From Imbricaverruca yamaguchii (lineage: Eukaryota > Arthropoda > Thecostraca > Neoverrucidae): DNA of 64,000 nucleotides. Location of the stretch: NCBI GenBank assembly GCA_034440575.1, contig JAOTOL010001207.1, positions 248,001-312,000 of the forward strand, in the 5' to 3' direction. Positions 1 through 12,399 of the stretch are shown here, piece by piece. The translations under genes and the position numbers were made by a program. The notes below the pieces were generated by a model, which was not told the DNA's origin, ran no database searches, and saw only the letters and a list, made by a program, of their open reading frames with translations. Numbering within the stretch: position 1 is the first letter of the stretch; the number at the start of each line of letters is the position of its first letter.

Positions 1-1926
1 GTTATATTTCAAAACGGGACATGTCAATGGCACTCTAGCAACTTCTTCAGAAATAACATTAATTTTCAAAGTCAAGGGTTGAACTCATTACTTCGATCGC
101 CCCGCGTTTCCTCATTTTCTCACAAAACTACCCATGCTTGGCATAAAGAGAATGCCCGTGGACAACCCGCCTCGAGTAACATTTCAATCCGGGAGATGTC
201 AGATCATGCCTCAAGGTCAAAGGTTCGTTTATTTTTCAGAGTCCTCGTGTTTCGTGGCTATGCCTTAAATTTGCATTATGTGGGTGTCATTCGACGTGGC
301 TTGCCGTACGGTATCATAATATTGAGATATTGAAATAATTTCAAAGGTGTCGAAGGTCCGGCGTGTGTATAATGGTTGAGTGTAATAGGAATAGGAGGGT
401 CAAATCTATTTTTTCTTGCAGCCGTTTTGATAACAAGCACTCGTATCCTATATGACTAGTGGCTCCTCCGAGAAATCCGCCGCAACTTGATCGAACGGCG
501 CTCTCATTGCTGGTTTTTAATCTACACTGCCTCCTTGCTGTTGCCTCTGGGGGCAAAATTCGAGGGGGCGAATTGCACTCGAACCTTCCCGAAAAACTCG
601 GCCTTTGTATTTCATAGGGGCGCCTCCGGCTGAAAAACTCGAGCGGACACACTGGAACCTTTTCAGAGGGACGCCTTTTCCTGGTTTGGGGGACGCCACC
701 TTCCACGTGGGGTGTACATGCCCTCGGTGCCATGCCCTTTATCCACCCTGGCTTTCGTTGCATCGAAATATGTGCCAGTAAAAGAGCAAAACATAGGAAG
801 GAAAATTGGAGGTCCATATTTTCTACCATAAAATCATCGTCAAATATTTTATGGGCAAGGTTTAGCATACAGCATTGCTCTATGGTGATCGTGAAATCGA
901 GTTCAGCTCATACGACATGAGGCTAGATGTTCATAGGCAGTGTAAGTAGTGAAACTTGCTAGTTTCTATATTTAAAAATAAATCATCTTTAACAATATTA
1001 AATCTGAAAAATTGTAATACGTTGAAATTTAATTCACGTGGCTGAAGATGACGTTGAAAAAGTGGCTGAATTCCAAGGATTTTTTTGTGTGTGTGGGGGT
1101 GGGGGCAGGTCCCTCTATCTTGTTCAAACCTACCGCGTTCCCGATTTGTCCCCACCCCAAATTTCGAATCCGTGGTTACACCCATGCACCAGCACACTGC
1201 TGCAGGTGGGTGCCCAATTCATCGACTAGCTGTACACTAGCTTCCCTTGACATCTGCCACACTGGCCCGTCAGCGGCGGCAGCGTGCCCCAACACTTCAC
1301 CAGGAGACCACCACCAGTGCAATGGCGATAATCTGGTCGTCTGGGCGGTTGCTGTATGCCTAGATTACTGAGCATTTGTGGCGATGACGTCACTGTTTCA
1401 CAGAACGCGCCCACCGGATCCGTGCGGCAACTGGCATGTCAGCGGGACCTCAAGTTGAAAATGTCACCCGCTTGAGGGTGTCACAGCTCGCAGCCACGTG
1501 GGGTGTGGACAACACAGTACATAGAGTAGGCACTCCACCCCGGTCAAGATTCGCAGGGAAGGAGTGGAGCAGGCTTCATGCCCACCTATGTCATTCATCA
1601 GTCAGAAGTGTAATGGCCTGCACAAGAGATGCTATATTGAGGGACTGCATCAACCACATTGCCACTACAGCACAATAAATGCCAGAGGGCGCAGCAGGCA
1701 AGCTTTCTGGTGGCAAACGGTAAAATTTCGACGGCTAATTAGGAAGATTGTCTTGAGGGAACACATGTTTATATTCCGGCATTTGCAGTACTTCGTCGTA
1801 TCTTTCAAAAACGTCTTATTGTACCCCGACAGCCATTGTCCTGCTTTTTGCATTCTGAGCGAATTTCAATGCACATGCATGCATCCCTTAGGGTCCTGCC
1901 ATATTTTTAGGAACCCCTCAATAACC
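1..1926. other. No gene recognised (left edge)
   Basis: I find no protein family, RNA gene or clear repeat here. Open frames are short, occur on both strands and lack motifs. Around 600-740 there is a GC-rich stretch with wording similar to 18.72-18.97 kb (GGCTGAAAA followed by a CGCCACCTTCCA phrase), so this may be a weak member of an interspersed repeat. That is an impression from reading, not an alignment. Confidence 0.4.
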
Positions 1927-2691
1927 ATTAGGTTTGTCCGGTTTGCACACTTTTTACCAAAATTGATATCAGCTCCCCCTCATTTGATGCATTTTGGGCC
2001 GCTGAGCACGATGGAAGTATCAAAAATTGCAAATTTCTCACATCTTTTGATGGCCTCGGCCACTTGAAGATTTGGGATGCGACCGACTTTTGGACATTTC
2101 TGCATCTCAGAAGCGGATTGGTGGGAAAATGAGTCCGCTTGAGCATTGCGTCGTCGAGGCAATTTATTTTCGTTCATTTGGCACCGTTTCCAAGATTCTA
2201 GCTGTCTTATTACCTCAGATTTCGTCTTCTGAAGTATGGATTGTTCGAGCGGTTTCCTGGGTTGCCAACAGATGGCAGGCCTAGCGAGCCCCGGTGCCTT
2301 CCAAATGCCTTATGATGGACGCGTTTGCACTTTCCACCAAACTTGGTTTGGCGTCTTGATGCACTGGTACCGTCTCAACTAACTTATCGCTTGTTTTATG
2401 TGAATTACAGATGCAAATACACACAAAAATGGTGACGTATTCTACAGTGAAATAATCGCACATATTGGTTGAAAAGAGGTGGTACTGTGCAGAACATACC
2501 CTGTGAAGCCTGGCCTGAATCGCAACAAGGTAATCAACATGAAACCAGTGTCACCCCTCATATCTGTATATATTTGTCAAAAGGTGTATTATATGTATTC
2601 CGTCCGATCATCTGTCATCACCAATCCGCCGCCGCTACCGGGACACACCGCAACAGCCCGCCACGCTGAGACTCGCCGCAGCGGCGCTCAC

Positions 2692-3900
2692 TCACTCACG
2701 GGCCAGAAACCGGCGATGGAAGGCCACCTTATTCAGGCTATAGCCGCCCTGATAGCCGTCCCTGCCGGTGACAGCCGCCGCCGACTCCATGGTCAGCTTT
2801 ACACTTCGCTCCTTCGCCTGCGTGTGGCAGGGAATGCCAGTTCGCAGAGGCTCGTCCAGCCGATGCGCCAGCTCATCGCCGCCAAATGGGTGGGTCAGGG
2901 GTGACTCGATATCTGCTGGGTGGCGGTGCAAATCCATCAACTCCATGAACTCCAAGATATTGATTTCCGGGCATTTGTAAGCCAGAACTGGCTGCCCAGG
3001 CTGCCAGCGCTGACGGGCCTCACCGATGAGCTGGATAGCTCTGGCCCGGATCACTCGGCGTTCGTCCCCGAGCACTCCGAGGACGACGGCCTCAGGGTGC
3101 GCCATCATAACGTTCCCGCAGTCTCCTGCTGCTGCAGCTGCTGCTCGAGCTGATCGTACAGGTGGTGCGGCGCCTCCACCAGGTCCGGCCGGTGTCCGAT
3201 TTCCAGCATTGGTAGGATGTAAATGCCCACAACGTACAATGAAAGCGTCTGCAACTCGGCACTGGGGCTCTGTTGGGCCATGCAGACACGCAACAGTGTG
3301 CTCTGTGCGGTGTGTCACCGCGCCATACTGAGCTGGCCGTGAGCGCGCTGCGCTACTTCGCTTCCATCGCCCGAAGTCACACACTGGGCGCACTGCACCA
3401 GCAGGCGCAGGTCTGAGCTCAGATTGCGTCTGGCATCATCTGACAGCGGCGGAAGCTCTGCCGTTGTCAAGGGCTGGAACTGAGCGACAGGCAACTGGTG
3501 CACCGGTCCTGACAGCAGCTTGCCGATGGGAACCGAGAAGCTGAAAGGACTGGTGTTCGGCCCATCGAGCCTCTTGAGGAGGCCTCTGTACCGCAGCTCG
3601 GACTGATGGAGGAGGCAGGCCGCTCGGATCAGCGGCCTGCCTAGCGGCTTTTCAAATTGGGCCATCCAGCCGCCTTGCCAGCCCACCACCTCGTTAGTCC
3701 CATCGCCTCCCACCGCATGGATGGCAGCAGCCTATATGCCGCGTCCAACCAGAAAGCGCAGCAGCTGGTGGGCGATAGCCGCCCCGGTGTGCCGCGCCTC
3801 ACAGTTAAGGTGCTCGACAAATACATCACCCGGGTAGGCGTTCACGGATATTTTGTGAACCTTTTCGTGTCGGGTCCATGCCACCCGGGCCGTGTCGGGC
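2692..3900 (-). pseudogene. Transposase-like protein, left arm of fold-back copy 1 (broken)
   Basis: On the minus strand the frame runs from the loop into the arm. The N-terminal portion at 3,315-3,713 contains GGDGTNEVVGWQGGW followed about 30 residues later by CLLHQSEL. The C-terminal portion at 2,692 to about 3,115 contains MAHPEAVVLGVLGDE, a YKCPEIN segment and a GIPCHTQAKERSVKL segment. These are joined through at least one frameshift near 3.1-3.2 kb, marked by a GCTGCTGCAGCTGCTGCTC slippage-prone tract. A DG-(T)N motif followed by CxxH is the layout of the second catalytic aspartate and the C/H pair of RNase H-fold DDE transposases. From memory, this order of motifs matches an uncharacterised repeat-associated family common in arthropods. 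Not functional as it stands. Confidence 0.6.
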
Positions 3901-4846
3901 CGAGCTGCCCTACAGAGCCGCCCTCTTCAAGAGGCTCGATGGGCCGACCACCAGTCCCTCCATCATCTCAGGTCCCATCGGCAAGCTGCTGTCGGGCCCC
4001 GTGCACCAGTTGCCTGTCGCTCAGTTCCAGCCCCTGACAGCGGCTGAGCTTCCGCCGCTGTCAGATGATGTCAGACGCAATCTGAGCTCAGATCTGCGCC
4101 TGCTGGTGCAGTGCGCCCAGTGTGTGACTTCGAGCGATGGAAGCGAAGTAGCGCAGCGCGTTCACGGCTAGCTCAGTGTGGCGCGGTGGCACACCTCACA
4201 GAGCAGACTGTTGCGTGTCTACACGGCCCAACAGAGCCCCAGTGCCGAGCTGCAGACGCTTTCATTGTACGTTGTGGGCATTTACATCCTACCAATGCTG
4301 GAAATCGGACACCGGCCGGACCTGGTGGAGGCGCCGCACCACCTGTACGATCAGCTCGAGCAGCAGCGCCGCCACATGACCGGCGATGATCTGACCGAAG
4401 TGCAGGGGAGACTCTGCGGGAACGCCATGATGGCGCAGCCTGAAGCTGTCGTCCTCGGCATGCTCGGGGACGAATGCCGAGAGGTCCGGGCCCGAGCTAT
4501 CCAGCTCATCGGTAAGGCCCGTCAGCGCCGGCAGCCTGGGCAGCTAATCCGGGCTTACAAATGCCCAGAAATCAATCTCCGGGCCAGGAACTTCATGGAG
4601 TTGGTGGATTTGCAGCATCACCAGGCAGATATCGAGCCACCTCTGATCCGCCCACTTGGCGGCGATGATCTGGCGCGTCTGCTGGACGAGCCTCTGCCAA
4701 CTGGCATTCCCTGCCACACGCAGGCGGCTGAGCGAAGTGTAAAGCTGACCATGGAGTCGGCGGCGGCTGTCACCGGCAGGGACCACCAGGGCGGCTATAG
4801 CCTGAATAAAGTGGCCTTCCGTCGCCGGTTCCGGGCCAATGAGTGA
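3878..4846 (+). pseudogene. Transposase-like protein, right arm of fold-back copy 1 (nonsense mutation)
   Basis: This is the plus-strand counterpart of the left-arm frame. It is a single continuous frame of about 320 codons interrupted only by one TAG at 4,169-4,171, where the sister sequences have CAG (HGQLSMARW in others, HG-stop-LSVARW here). It begins at LPYRAALFKRLDG, so it lacks the upstream GDGTN and CLLH motifs, which exist only in the loop and left arm. The C-terminal half has MMAQPEAVVLGMLGDE, a YKCPEIN segment, then GIPCHTQAAERSVKLTME, which contains a conserved Glu that could be the last acidic residue of a DDE triad (inference). It ends at RRFRANE followed by TGA. Alone it encodes only the C-terminal two thirds of the protein. 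Confidence 0.65.
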
Positions 4847-4849
4847 GTG

Positions 4850-5608
4850 AGCGCCGCTGCGGCGAGTCTCAGCGCGGCGGGCTGTTGCGGCGTGTCCCGG
4901 TGGCAGCGGCGGATTGGTGATGACAGATGATATGACGGAATACATGGAATACACCTTTTACTAAATAAATACAGATATGAGGGGTGACACTGGTTTCATG
5001 TTGGTTACCTTGTTGCGATTCAGGCCAGGCTTCGCAGGGCATGTTCTGCGCAGTACCACCTCTTTTCAACCAATATGTGCGATTATTTAACTGTAGAATA
5101 CGTCACCATTTTTGTGTATTTGCATCTCTAATTCACATAAAACATCACCGATAAGTTAGTTGAGACGGTACCATTGCACCAAGACGCCAAACCACGTTTG
5201 GTGGAAAGTACAAACGCGTCCGGCATAAGGCATCTGGAAGGCATCTGGGCTCGCTAGGCCTGCCATCTATTGGCAGCCCAAGGAACCGCTCGAACCTTCC
5301 ATACTTCAGAAGACGAAATCTGAGGTAATAAGACAGCTAGAATCTTGGAAACGGTGCCAAATGATCGAAAATGAATTGCCTTGACGATGTCATGCTCAAG
5401 CGGACTCATTTTCCCACCATTCCGCTTATGAGATGCAGAAATGCCCAAAATTTGGTCCCAGCCAATGTCTTCAAGTAACAGGGGCCATCAAACGATGTGA
5501 GAAATTTGCATTTGTGATGTTTCCATAGTGTTCAGCGGCCCAAAATGCATAGAACGAGGGGAGCTGTTATCGATTTTGACAAAAAGTGTGCAAACCGGAC
5601 CAGCCTAA
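4850..5608 (+). other. Non-coding subterminal region of the fold-back element, right arm
   Basis: The stretch between the end of the coding frame and the element terminus has no frame of its own. It is conserved as a mirror image at 1,927-2,690 and again at 32,530-33,290. It contains the shared blocks GGTTACCTTGTTGCGATTCA, ACCAATATGTGCGATTATTT and GCTCAAGCGGAC. Its conservation in all copies shows that it belongs to the element rather than to flanking DNA. Confidence 0.8.
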
Positions 5609-5639
5609 TAGCCATGTCCAGCTTTCATCTCGAGATAAT

Positions 5640-6620
5640 TACAGTTCTGAGATGGGCCATCACTAGTCCTCTTTGGCTCTTAGGTATCCCGTTCATCACT
5701 CAGGGGCCCTTTCAAACTCTAAAGAGCATTCCAGCCCTTTCTAGACCTCAGGCTAGAGCCTATTACTCAGCTGTTAGGGACCAATTCCAGCTCAGGTTGC
5801 TCTTTCCAGCTGGCATGGGCATTCCTGCTCCCAGTCAGACCCTCTTTAGTCTTCCCGAACATTTCCAGCCTTCATGGTGAACGTCTTTAAGTTTCTAGAA
5901 CCGTTTCCACACCAGCTGTAAGATGCGTTTGATTTTTCCTTGTTTATACTTTTTCCCTCAGGGCAGTCGCCTGGAGGTCCCCATCGGACTCGCCAAAAGA
6001 GCGAGTGCCCCCTTACACCTGAAGAAAGCACTGCTTTTTAGCAGGCCAGGGCTGATGGGCTTAAAGTTCCCCTTGGAAGGGTTTGGTCCTCCTTTGTTGA
6101 CCAAGTGGCCCTTTATGCCGGTTCTGGACCCTTTCCGACGACCCCGGGCTCTTCCGCGGCTAGGGGTCATCTCCGTCGACGCAGGGGCCCTCCTTAGTGG
6201 TCCAGGGCCTGCTCTGACAGGTCGGAAGTCCTCTTTCAGCAGTCTAGCGCTTCTGCATCAGGCCAGGGTCTTGCACGCCTTGATGCCGCGCGACTCCGGC
6301 AACTAGGAATCCTCTCCTCTCTGGCAACTAGGAATCCGTCCGTTGTCTCAGGGACTCTTTGTGACGACCCAGGGCCTTTTCCGGCAAGCCGCAAGCCCAT
6401 CTTCAATCGCTTGGGCCCCCTCCATCAGGTTAGAAGCCCATTCTTCAGCTTTGACCCCGCCATCAGCCCGGGGGCCTCTCATATTGGATCGGGCCCCTTC
6501 CAACTATCTGGGGCCCCCTCCCTTGATATGGAAGTCCTTATCGTCAGTGCAAGGAGCCCTTATGGGTCCCTGCATCGACGCCTTGGACGCCCCCTGAGAC
6601 CCTCCAGGGGGACGGCTGCC
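5640..6620. repeat. Decayed GC-rich minisatellite, about 20-21 bp period
   Basis: Reading along, phrases such as GGGCCCCTTCCAACTATCT, GGGGCCCCCTCCCTTGATAT and GGGCCCCCTCCATCAGGTTA recur every 19-22 bases, with heavy divergence between units. The pattern is clearest at 6,400-6,560 and fades toward 5,650. Several long plus-strand frames cross it (for example 5,923-6,306 and 6,343-6,597), but their content is low-complexity Pro/Ser/Leu and I do not treat them as genes. Confidence 0.5.
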
Positions 6621-6679
6621 CCCTTCGCCCCATTGACTGCGTCACTGATCTGTTTGGAAATCTCTTCGCCCCAGAAATA

Positions 6680-7657
6680 GTCGTAATGGATGTTTACGAG
6701 CTTGCGGATTGCCGTTTCGCAATATTCTCAGCCCGTCTGGGAAACTAACTCGACGCTAAGAATAGCCAGTCCTTGTAGTGCCATGCTATATTCGTCATTG
6801 CTTGGAATATTTTTGTACGGCCGTCTGCTGGAAACATGTTATCACTGGCCAGGCGGCGACCGGCTGTTCTACTGGCCTCAACTCCCATCGGAGGCGACCA
6901 ATCAGCGGTCCGCCCACAGATGAGACAACTCTGGCAATTCCTGCAAATTCATGGCGTCCTTGGAGGACGTCATGGTTGCCGGGAAAGGTTGTTCCCTTAT
7001 ACCCGGATTTGCGTGACCATATATGAGTTGTTCTGGGAATTCATGGACTCCACGCATGCATGGACACTTGATGTGCATGTATTTCGATGGACATTAAGTT
7101 GATCCCGTGAAGTGCGAGTTCTAGGTGCATGGGACATCAATCAGAGCTTCATGGACGGTAGAGATGTCCATACATTTATGTTGCATTGAAGTGTTCGAAG
7201 TTGTGGTTGTCATATCTACTACCAGAGATCTGCGTTACGTCACCACATATAACTCACCCTCTTAATGGTAACAAGACATAAGAGTTTGCTTGTTGTTGGC
7301 TGTAGAGACGATGTCCATGAATTGATCCGAGGACAAACTTTTTGTCTGCAATTTACTAAAAATTTACCCTTGAAAGCTCAGCTAATTGCCAAGGTCGCCT
7401 GTCATCTGATTGCGTCCTTCCGTGAGTCGCGCTTGAGGAAGTTGCGATCGCGCGCTGGCGGTAAAGTGCTTCGTGCAGGGCACGAAATGAGAAAAGAAAT
7501 GGCAAAGAAACTTGACTGACGCAATACTGTGTAGGAACGCATACCGATAGTCTGCATCAGTTATTTCCCGAAAATTTGAACAGAGAATGCAAGCCATTCT
7601 GCAGAGTAGAGCGGCGTCGACCACACCGTCTCTTCAGGTGAGGGAGGTAGCGTGTCA
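6680..7657. other. No gene recognised
   Basis: Unique-looking sequence of mixed composition. A plus frame at 7,265-7,519 is basic at its C-terminus (RLRKLRSRAGG then KEMAKKLD), but I recognise no domain and see no supporting splice or promoter context. Confidence 0.4.
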
Positions 7658-7665
7658 ATGGTACT

Positions 7666-7878
7666 CAGAGGCACAGTCAAATGGGGAGTGGTAGTCGAGG
7701 GGGGGGGGAGTGGCCCGCCCCCTAGCAACCAAAAATACACTAGATCACACAATACATTTTCAACTTTTTACCACGCATAAAGAAAAATCATGCGCACATC
7801 GCACACCGAAAACGTTCCGATTTCATTGCATTTTTTTTGGTCGCCGCACCCCTTAAGAAAATCCTGGCTGCACCACTG
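7666..7878. mobile_element. hAT-type MITE, copy 1
   Basis: The left end begins CAGAGGCACAGTCAA and the right end finishes with the complement of CAGTGGTGCAGCCAGG, giving imperfect terminal inverted repeats that start with CAG. It is flanked by ATGGTACT (7,658-7,665) and ATGGCAAG (7,879-7,886), matching at 5 of 8 positions. It shares the internal phrases CCCCTAGCAACC, AAAATACACTAGAT and CCCTTAAGAAAATCC with the element at 45,516-45,717. Size (213 bp), CAG ends and 8-bp duplication fit a non-autonomous hAT element. Confidence 0.65.
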
Positions 7879-7886
7879 ATGGCAAG

Positions 7887-8510
7887 TATTTACTGTCATG
7901 ATGAGGCGAAAGTCCCCTGCATGCTCATACCAGCCCTGATGCTTTTAGTGCATGGCTTGGTGTGTACGATACTTTAGATGTGCACAATGTATGCAAGACG
8001 AGGCGGCGAATGTGACCTTATATTTTGGACTAACCTGATATCCAAACACCACCTAAGCCGGGTTTACGCACGGCCATCGCACAAATGCTGCGCCTACGGC
8101 CGATGCTCGCTACCTCTTCCAGGCCAACAACATGGCAGAGCGAGTTAACCTGGCATAATGATAGCACGTACACGAAGCATACGCTAGCACATGCAATTAA
8201 CTGTAATTCAGACATTTGTCTTAATATTGTTTTTCATAACGATGCTCTCCTGCATTAAGTGTGATCTTATGCAATGTGGTCCCCAATTATATACATCGCT
8301 GAACAATTCTGTTTCTGGAAGTTGACAGGTTAATCTACAATATTTAATTCTTTGTACTTAACTTTTACCGGAGAAAACAACCAGGTGAATTTGTGACATG
8401 ATAGGTAGGCTATGTCTACCATATATGGATGCGTCCCAAAATTGTTGGTGTTATGGAACATAATTTGAGGTCTACTCATGCCATGCGTTACCATCATGCA
8501 AAGCTACCCT
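7887..8510. other. No gene recognised
   Basis: AT-rich sequence between the MITE and LINE A. No open frame with recognisable content and no tandem repeat. The last bases (8,511-8,522, GATAAATTATTA) are the candidate left target-site duplication of LINE A. Confidence 0.4.
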
Positions 8511-8634
8511 GATAAATTATTAGTGGTGGTGGTGGATTGGAGTTTAAGGGCGCGTCGACATCTAGGGTCATTTTGCGCCCATGACTGAATTGTAATCAAT
8601 CTACGGTGCTGCTATCATAGCTCAATTACCATCT

Positions 8635-11600
8635 TTACGGGTGGGGGTATATCACGTCAAGGCGAGCTTGTCGAATGAACATAAAAATATTCCCAGACGC
8701 AACGGCCTCAGAGTCGTTCCCTATAAGTATACTTAAAGAAGAGTCGGTATTCAACCGTCCTAAAATCTGGCATCGTAGAGGATCTAGCAGTGTACAGCCA
8801 ACTAAAACATGGTACGCGGTAAGCGGGTTAGAACAGCTCGGACATACGGGACGGTCATTACCGGTCAACATATAACTATGTGTTGCAAAGGTATGGCCTA
8901 TTCTCAATCTTCTTCCCGACGTTTCGTTCGGTGAGAGGATAGCCATTTTCCTAGTGTCGGTTTCAAAGCCCTGAGCTTACTACACTTCGAATTCCAGGAT
9001 CGTTGCCATTCTGACCGTATAATTAACAATATAGTAGGGTATATATCTCTTGGAGGGAGCCGTAGATGGCCCACACGGCCATTGCTAATGGCGTCTTTGG
9101 CAGTTATGTCAGCAGCTTCGGTTCCCGCGAGTCCCACGTGGCTAGGAATCCAGCAGAACACGATATTTCTTCCGATGTCATGTGAGGATTTTACTATTTT
9201 CATAATCCTCCAAACAAGTCGGTTATCCTGGTTAAAGATGTTCAGTGCCTGGAGACTACTCAGAGAGTCTGTGAAAACCGTATGCTTTGTGGACCGATCT
9301 TCCTGTATAAAATAGAGGGCTTGCATAGTGGCATACAGTTCGGCAGTAAAAATCGAGGCTTGCATCGGTAAATAAAAAGATCGAACACCTTGTCGACTTA
9401 CCTAAGCACACCCGACACCAGAGACCGACTTTGAGCCGTCTGTGTAAATGCGCGAAAAGTCGTGATATTCATGTATCTTTTCCAATGTTAACGTGCGGAG
9501 TTCCTCCGGGTTTACCTGCCATTTCTTTGAGCAGGTTAGAGTCATGTCAGTTTTCACTGGGACAGCATGCCAAGGGGGAGTGCTAGGCGTGATTACACGT
9601 GCTATGGAACGCGGCCGGATATTGCATTCTCGAAGAATCGAGGACATGCGAGTTGAAAACGGTAATCCACGCTGAGCTCTGTGACGTGCACTTGAAGTCC
9701 CCGAGAATATCCACCGATACGCTGGATGGTTCCGGTTTTGAGCAACATTACATGCGTATCTCGCGTCCAATAACTTACGGTGTAGTGCAAGAGGTGGCTC
9801 ATCTACTTCTACCATTACACTAGCAGCCGGTGAGGTGCGAAAGGCTCCAGTAGGGATGCGAAGAACTGCATTGTGGATCACGTCAAGGCGACGCTTGGTT
9901 GTGGCACACGCTCCGTCATAAATAAAACATCCATAGTCAATTTTAGAGCGCACGAGCGATCGGTGCATCAGAAGCAATATAGATCTATTTGCTCCATACG
10001 AGCAACTAGAAACTGTACGCATTATCTGTAGTCGCTTTGGACATTTCTGTGCAAGATCGTTGATATGGGTGTTGTATGTTAGTCGGCGATCCATCCACAT
10101 ACCCAGAAACTTGGCAGCTGGTTTGAATGGCATATGGCGTCCATTGAGCATAATCACTGGGTCAGTACAAGAACGTTTGCGACAGAAGTGAATAGCGGTG
10201 GTTTTCGACATAGACATCACGAAACCGGTCTTGTTGCACTAATCCTGCACCTCCCGAACAGCCATATGGAGTTGTCTCTCAACTGTGTGCACAGTGCGTG
10301 AAGAGGACCATATGGCGAAATCATCCACGAAAAGCGCTCTCCCAACGGAAGTCGGCAGCAAGGTACACACATCATTGATTGAAATTGCAAAGAATGCTAC
10401 GCTCAGTACGCTCCCCTGCGGGACTCCGTTAACTTGTGAAAATGTGCCGGATAGGAAGTTTCATATTCTAACGCGAAACGTTCTGGAAGATAGAAAATTG
10501 GACAAGAAGACACCCATGGGACCTCTGACTCCCATATTGTAAAGCTTCATCAGAATACCGTGACGCCACGCAGTGTCATATGCGCCGTCAATGTCGAAAA
10601 ATTTTACTGCTGTGTGGTGGCGTTTCATAAAACCAGAGCGCACAACGGAGTCGAGTGTTAAAGTGTGGCCAATTGTGCTACGGTGTTTTTGGAACCCACT
10701 CTGTATCACAGTAAGTAGATTGTTATGTTCTAGAAACCACATCAATCGGACATTCACCATTTTTTCGAAAAGTTTGCACAGGGAGCAAGTCAGTGAGATT
10801 GGACGGTAATGGAGTGGATCAGTGCCAGATTTATTTTGTTTACGTATGGGCACTACAATTGCCTCCCGCCATGAAGGCGTAAATGTGCCCGATGCCCACA
10901 TTCCATTGAGGGCTTCCAAAAGTGCTTCTAAAGCAGCAGCTGGGAAACGTTTTATAATATTATTATGCATAGTGTCGGGACCCTCTGCCACGGTCTTCAG
11001 CGTGCTGATTGCTGTGGTTAATTCGGAAATGGAGAATGGTACGTTGTACTGGAGGACATCTGTGGTGGAGAAATCGAGAGGACGTGCCTCGCACCTATCC
11101 TTGTGTCTCAAAAATTGCTTCTTATATGTGTTTTCCGAGCGTGCTGACAAAGCTCGTCCCATCTCGTCCGCTACTTCTTCTGGGTCAATGATATCTCGAC
11201 CGGCCATGTGTAGGGTAGGAAGTGGGAGTGGTGTATACTTTCCAGAATAGCGTTTAATGCGGGACCATACAGACGACAGTGATGTGGATCGATTAAATGT
11301 GTTCACGTATGCTTTCCATGAATCTCGTTTCGCTTGGGCGATAGTACGTCTAGCGAATGCCCGTGCTTTGCGGAAAGCTATTAAATTTGCCATACAACTA
11401 TTTGTATTAAAGGTACGGAAGGCTTTCTTCCTGGCACGCAAGGCCTCTCGGCACTTTTCCGACCACCACGGAACGGGTACTCGAACTGAAGTTCCTGAAG
11501 AACGTGGAATGTGTCACTGAGCGCTCTCCACGGTTGCCGTCGTGAGTGCCTCCACGGAAGCACCGGATTCATTGGGATAGTCTCTGAGTCTACTCTCAAG

Positions 11601-12330
11601 ATTTGCTTGGAACGCACCCCAATCGGCTCGGTTAAATATCCATTTCGACGGTCGTCGGCTTACAACTCTGTTAATGAAACAAAACCAAACAGGGAAATGG
11701 TCACTGTTATGTGGATCATCGTCCACGGACCATTCTAAAAAGGTGCAAGTTCTGGACTGCAGAGGGTAGGATCCATCACGGAAGTCTGCCCCGTTGGCAA
11801 TGTAAAATTGGTTGGCTTTCCTGTGTTAAGTACACAGAATGCAAAATCTCTTACAAAACATTCGGCTGCACGTCCACGGCTCGTCGTGGTGGCTGAGCCC
11901 CAAAGAGGATGGTGGGCGTTAAAATCGCCGCACACCATTACCGGTGGAGTGAGCTGCCCTACCATCTGGGATAGCTCAGAAAGTGGGAACCTCTGGCCCG
12001 GCGGGAGATATATACTACATATGGCAACGGCGTGGCAATTTATTTTCATGCGAGCAGCGACACACTGAACATTTGAAGATATAGATATTTGCTGAAAAGG
12101 AACAGAGTTGTGCACAGCAGTAAGTACTCCTCCATGTGCTACAGTGTGATGCGTAACATCCCTAAGTAACACAGAGTAGTTTTTCAGGTGAAAACGTGCA
12201 TCAGGGGAAGCTTAGTCTCTTGGAGACAAACTACTACTGGTACTCGTAAATGTAAAATGGCTCAGAGGTCGTTGAGGCTGGATCTCAACCCTCTACAATT
12301 CCATTGGAGAATAAACTCATACGTCAGATA
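8635..12330 (-). pseudogene. LINE A ORF2: APE endonuclease, reverse transcriptase, RNase H (broken)
   Basis: ORF2 would nick the target and copy the element RNA by target-primed reverse transcription. The endonuclease starts near 12,300 with QWNCRGL and VCLQETKL, continues with VMVCGDFNAHHPLWG (about 11,880) and ends with NSDHFPVW (about 11,700), so the catalytic Asn, Glu, Asp and His motifs are visible. The reverse transcriptase (10,461-11,441) has HYRPISLTCSLCKLFEKM and motif A FFDIDGAYDTAW; motif B GSVLS is near 10,415 and motif C is FVDDF near 10,315. RNase H follows: IYTDGSK (about 9,420), TAELYA, FTDS, and SHVGLAGTEAAD (about 9,110). Breaks include TGG to TAG at 10,239-10,241 (copy B keeps Trp) and several frameshifts. 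Nonfunctional. Confidence 0.85.
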
Positions 12331-12399
12331 TATAAAGATGAAAGTTGTGAACTAAAAACGGGGGAAACGAGACCGAGTTAGGTTTCCCTGTTCCCGCCA

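Larger units (their letters stand above)
1927..5608. mobile_element. Fold-back (palindromic) DNA element, copy 1
   Basis: The left arm (1,927 to about 3,605) and right arm (about 3,896 to 5,608) are inverted copies of each other over roughly 1.7 kb. The left end has GTCCGGTTTGCACAC at about 1,937 and the right end has its complement GTGTGCAAACCGGAC at about 5,589. Matching features can be followed inward in mirror order: the GATGCATTTTGGGCC motif, the AACCAATATG motif, the 3' end of the coding frame, and the LPYRALFKRLDG coding segment. The arms are separated by an asymmetric loop of about 290 bp (3,606-3,895) that continues the left-arm frame only. I see no convincing target-site duplication. 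The structure is that of a fold-back transposon whose long terminal inverted repeats contain transposase sequence. Confidence 0.9.

Noticed and set aside
1927..5608. Palindrome as an assembly artefact
   Set aside because: A second copy with the same junction and a different set of mutations exists at 30.9-33.3 kb, and the arms of each copy are not identical to one another. Long reads should still confirm it.
5545..6680. Series of plus-strand frames suggesting a Pro/Ser-rich protein
   Set aside because: They coincide with a decayed GC-rich minisatellite and have no domain or splice evidence.
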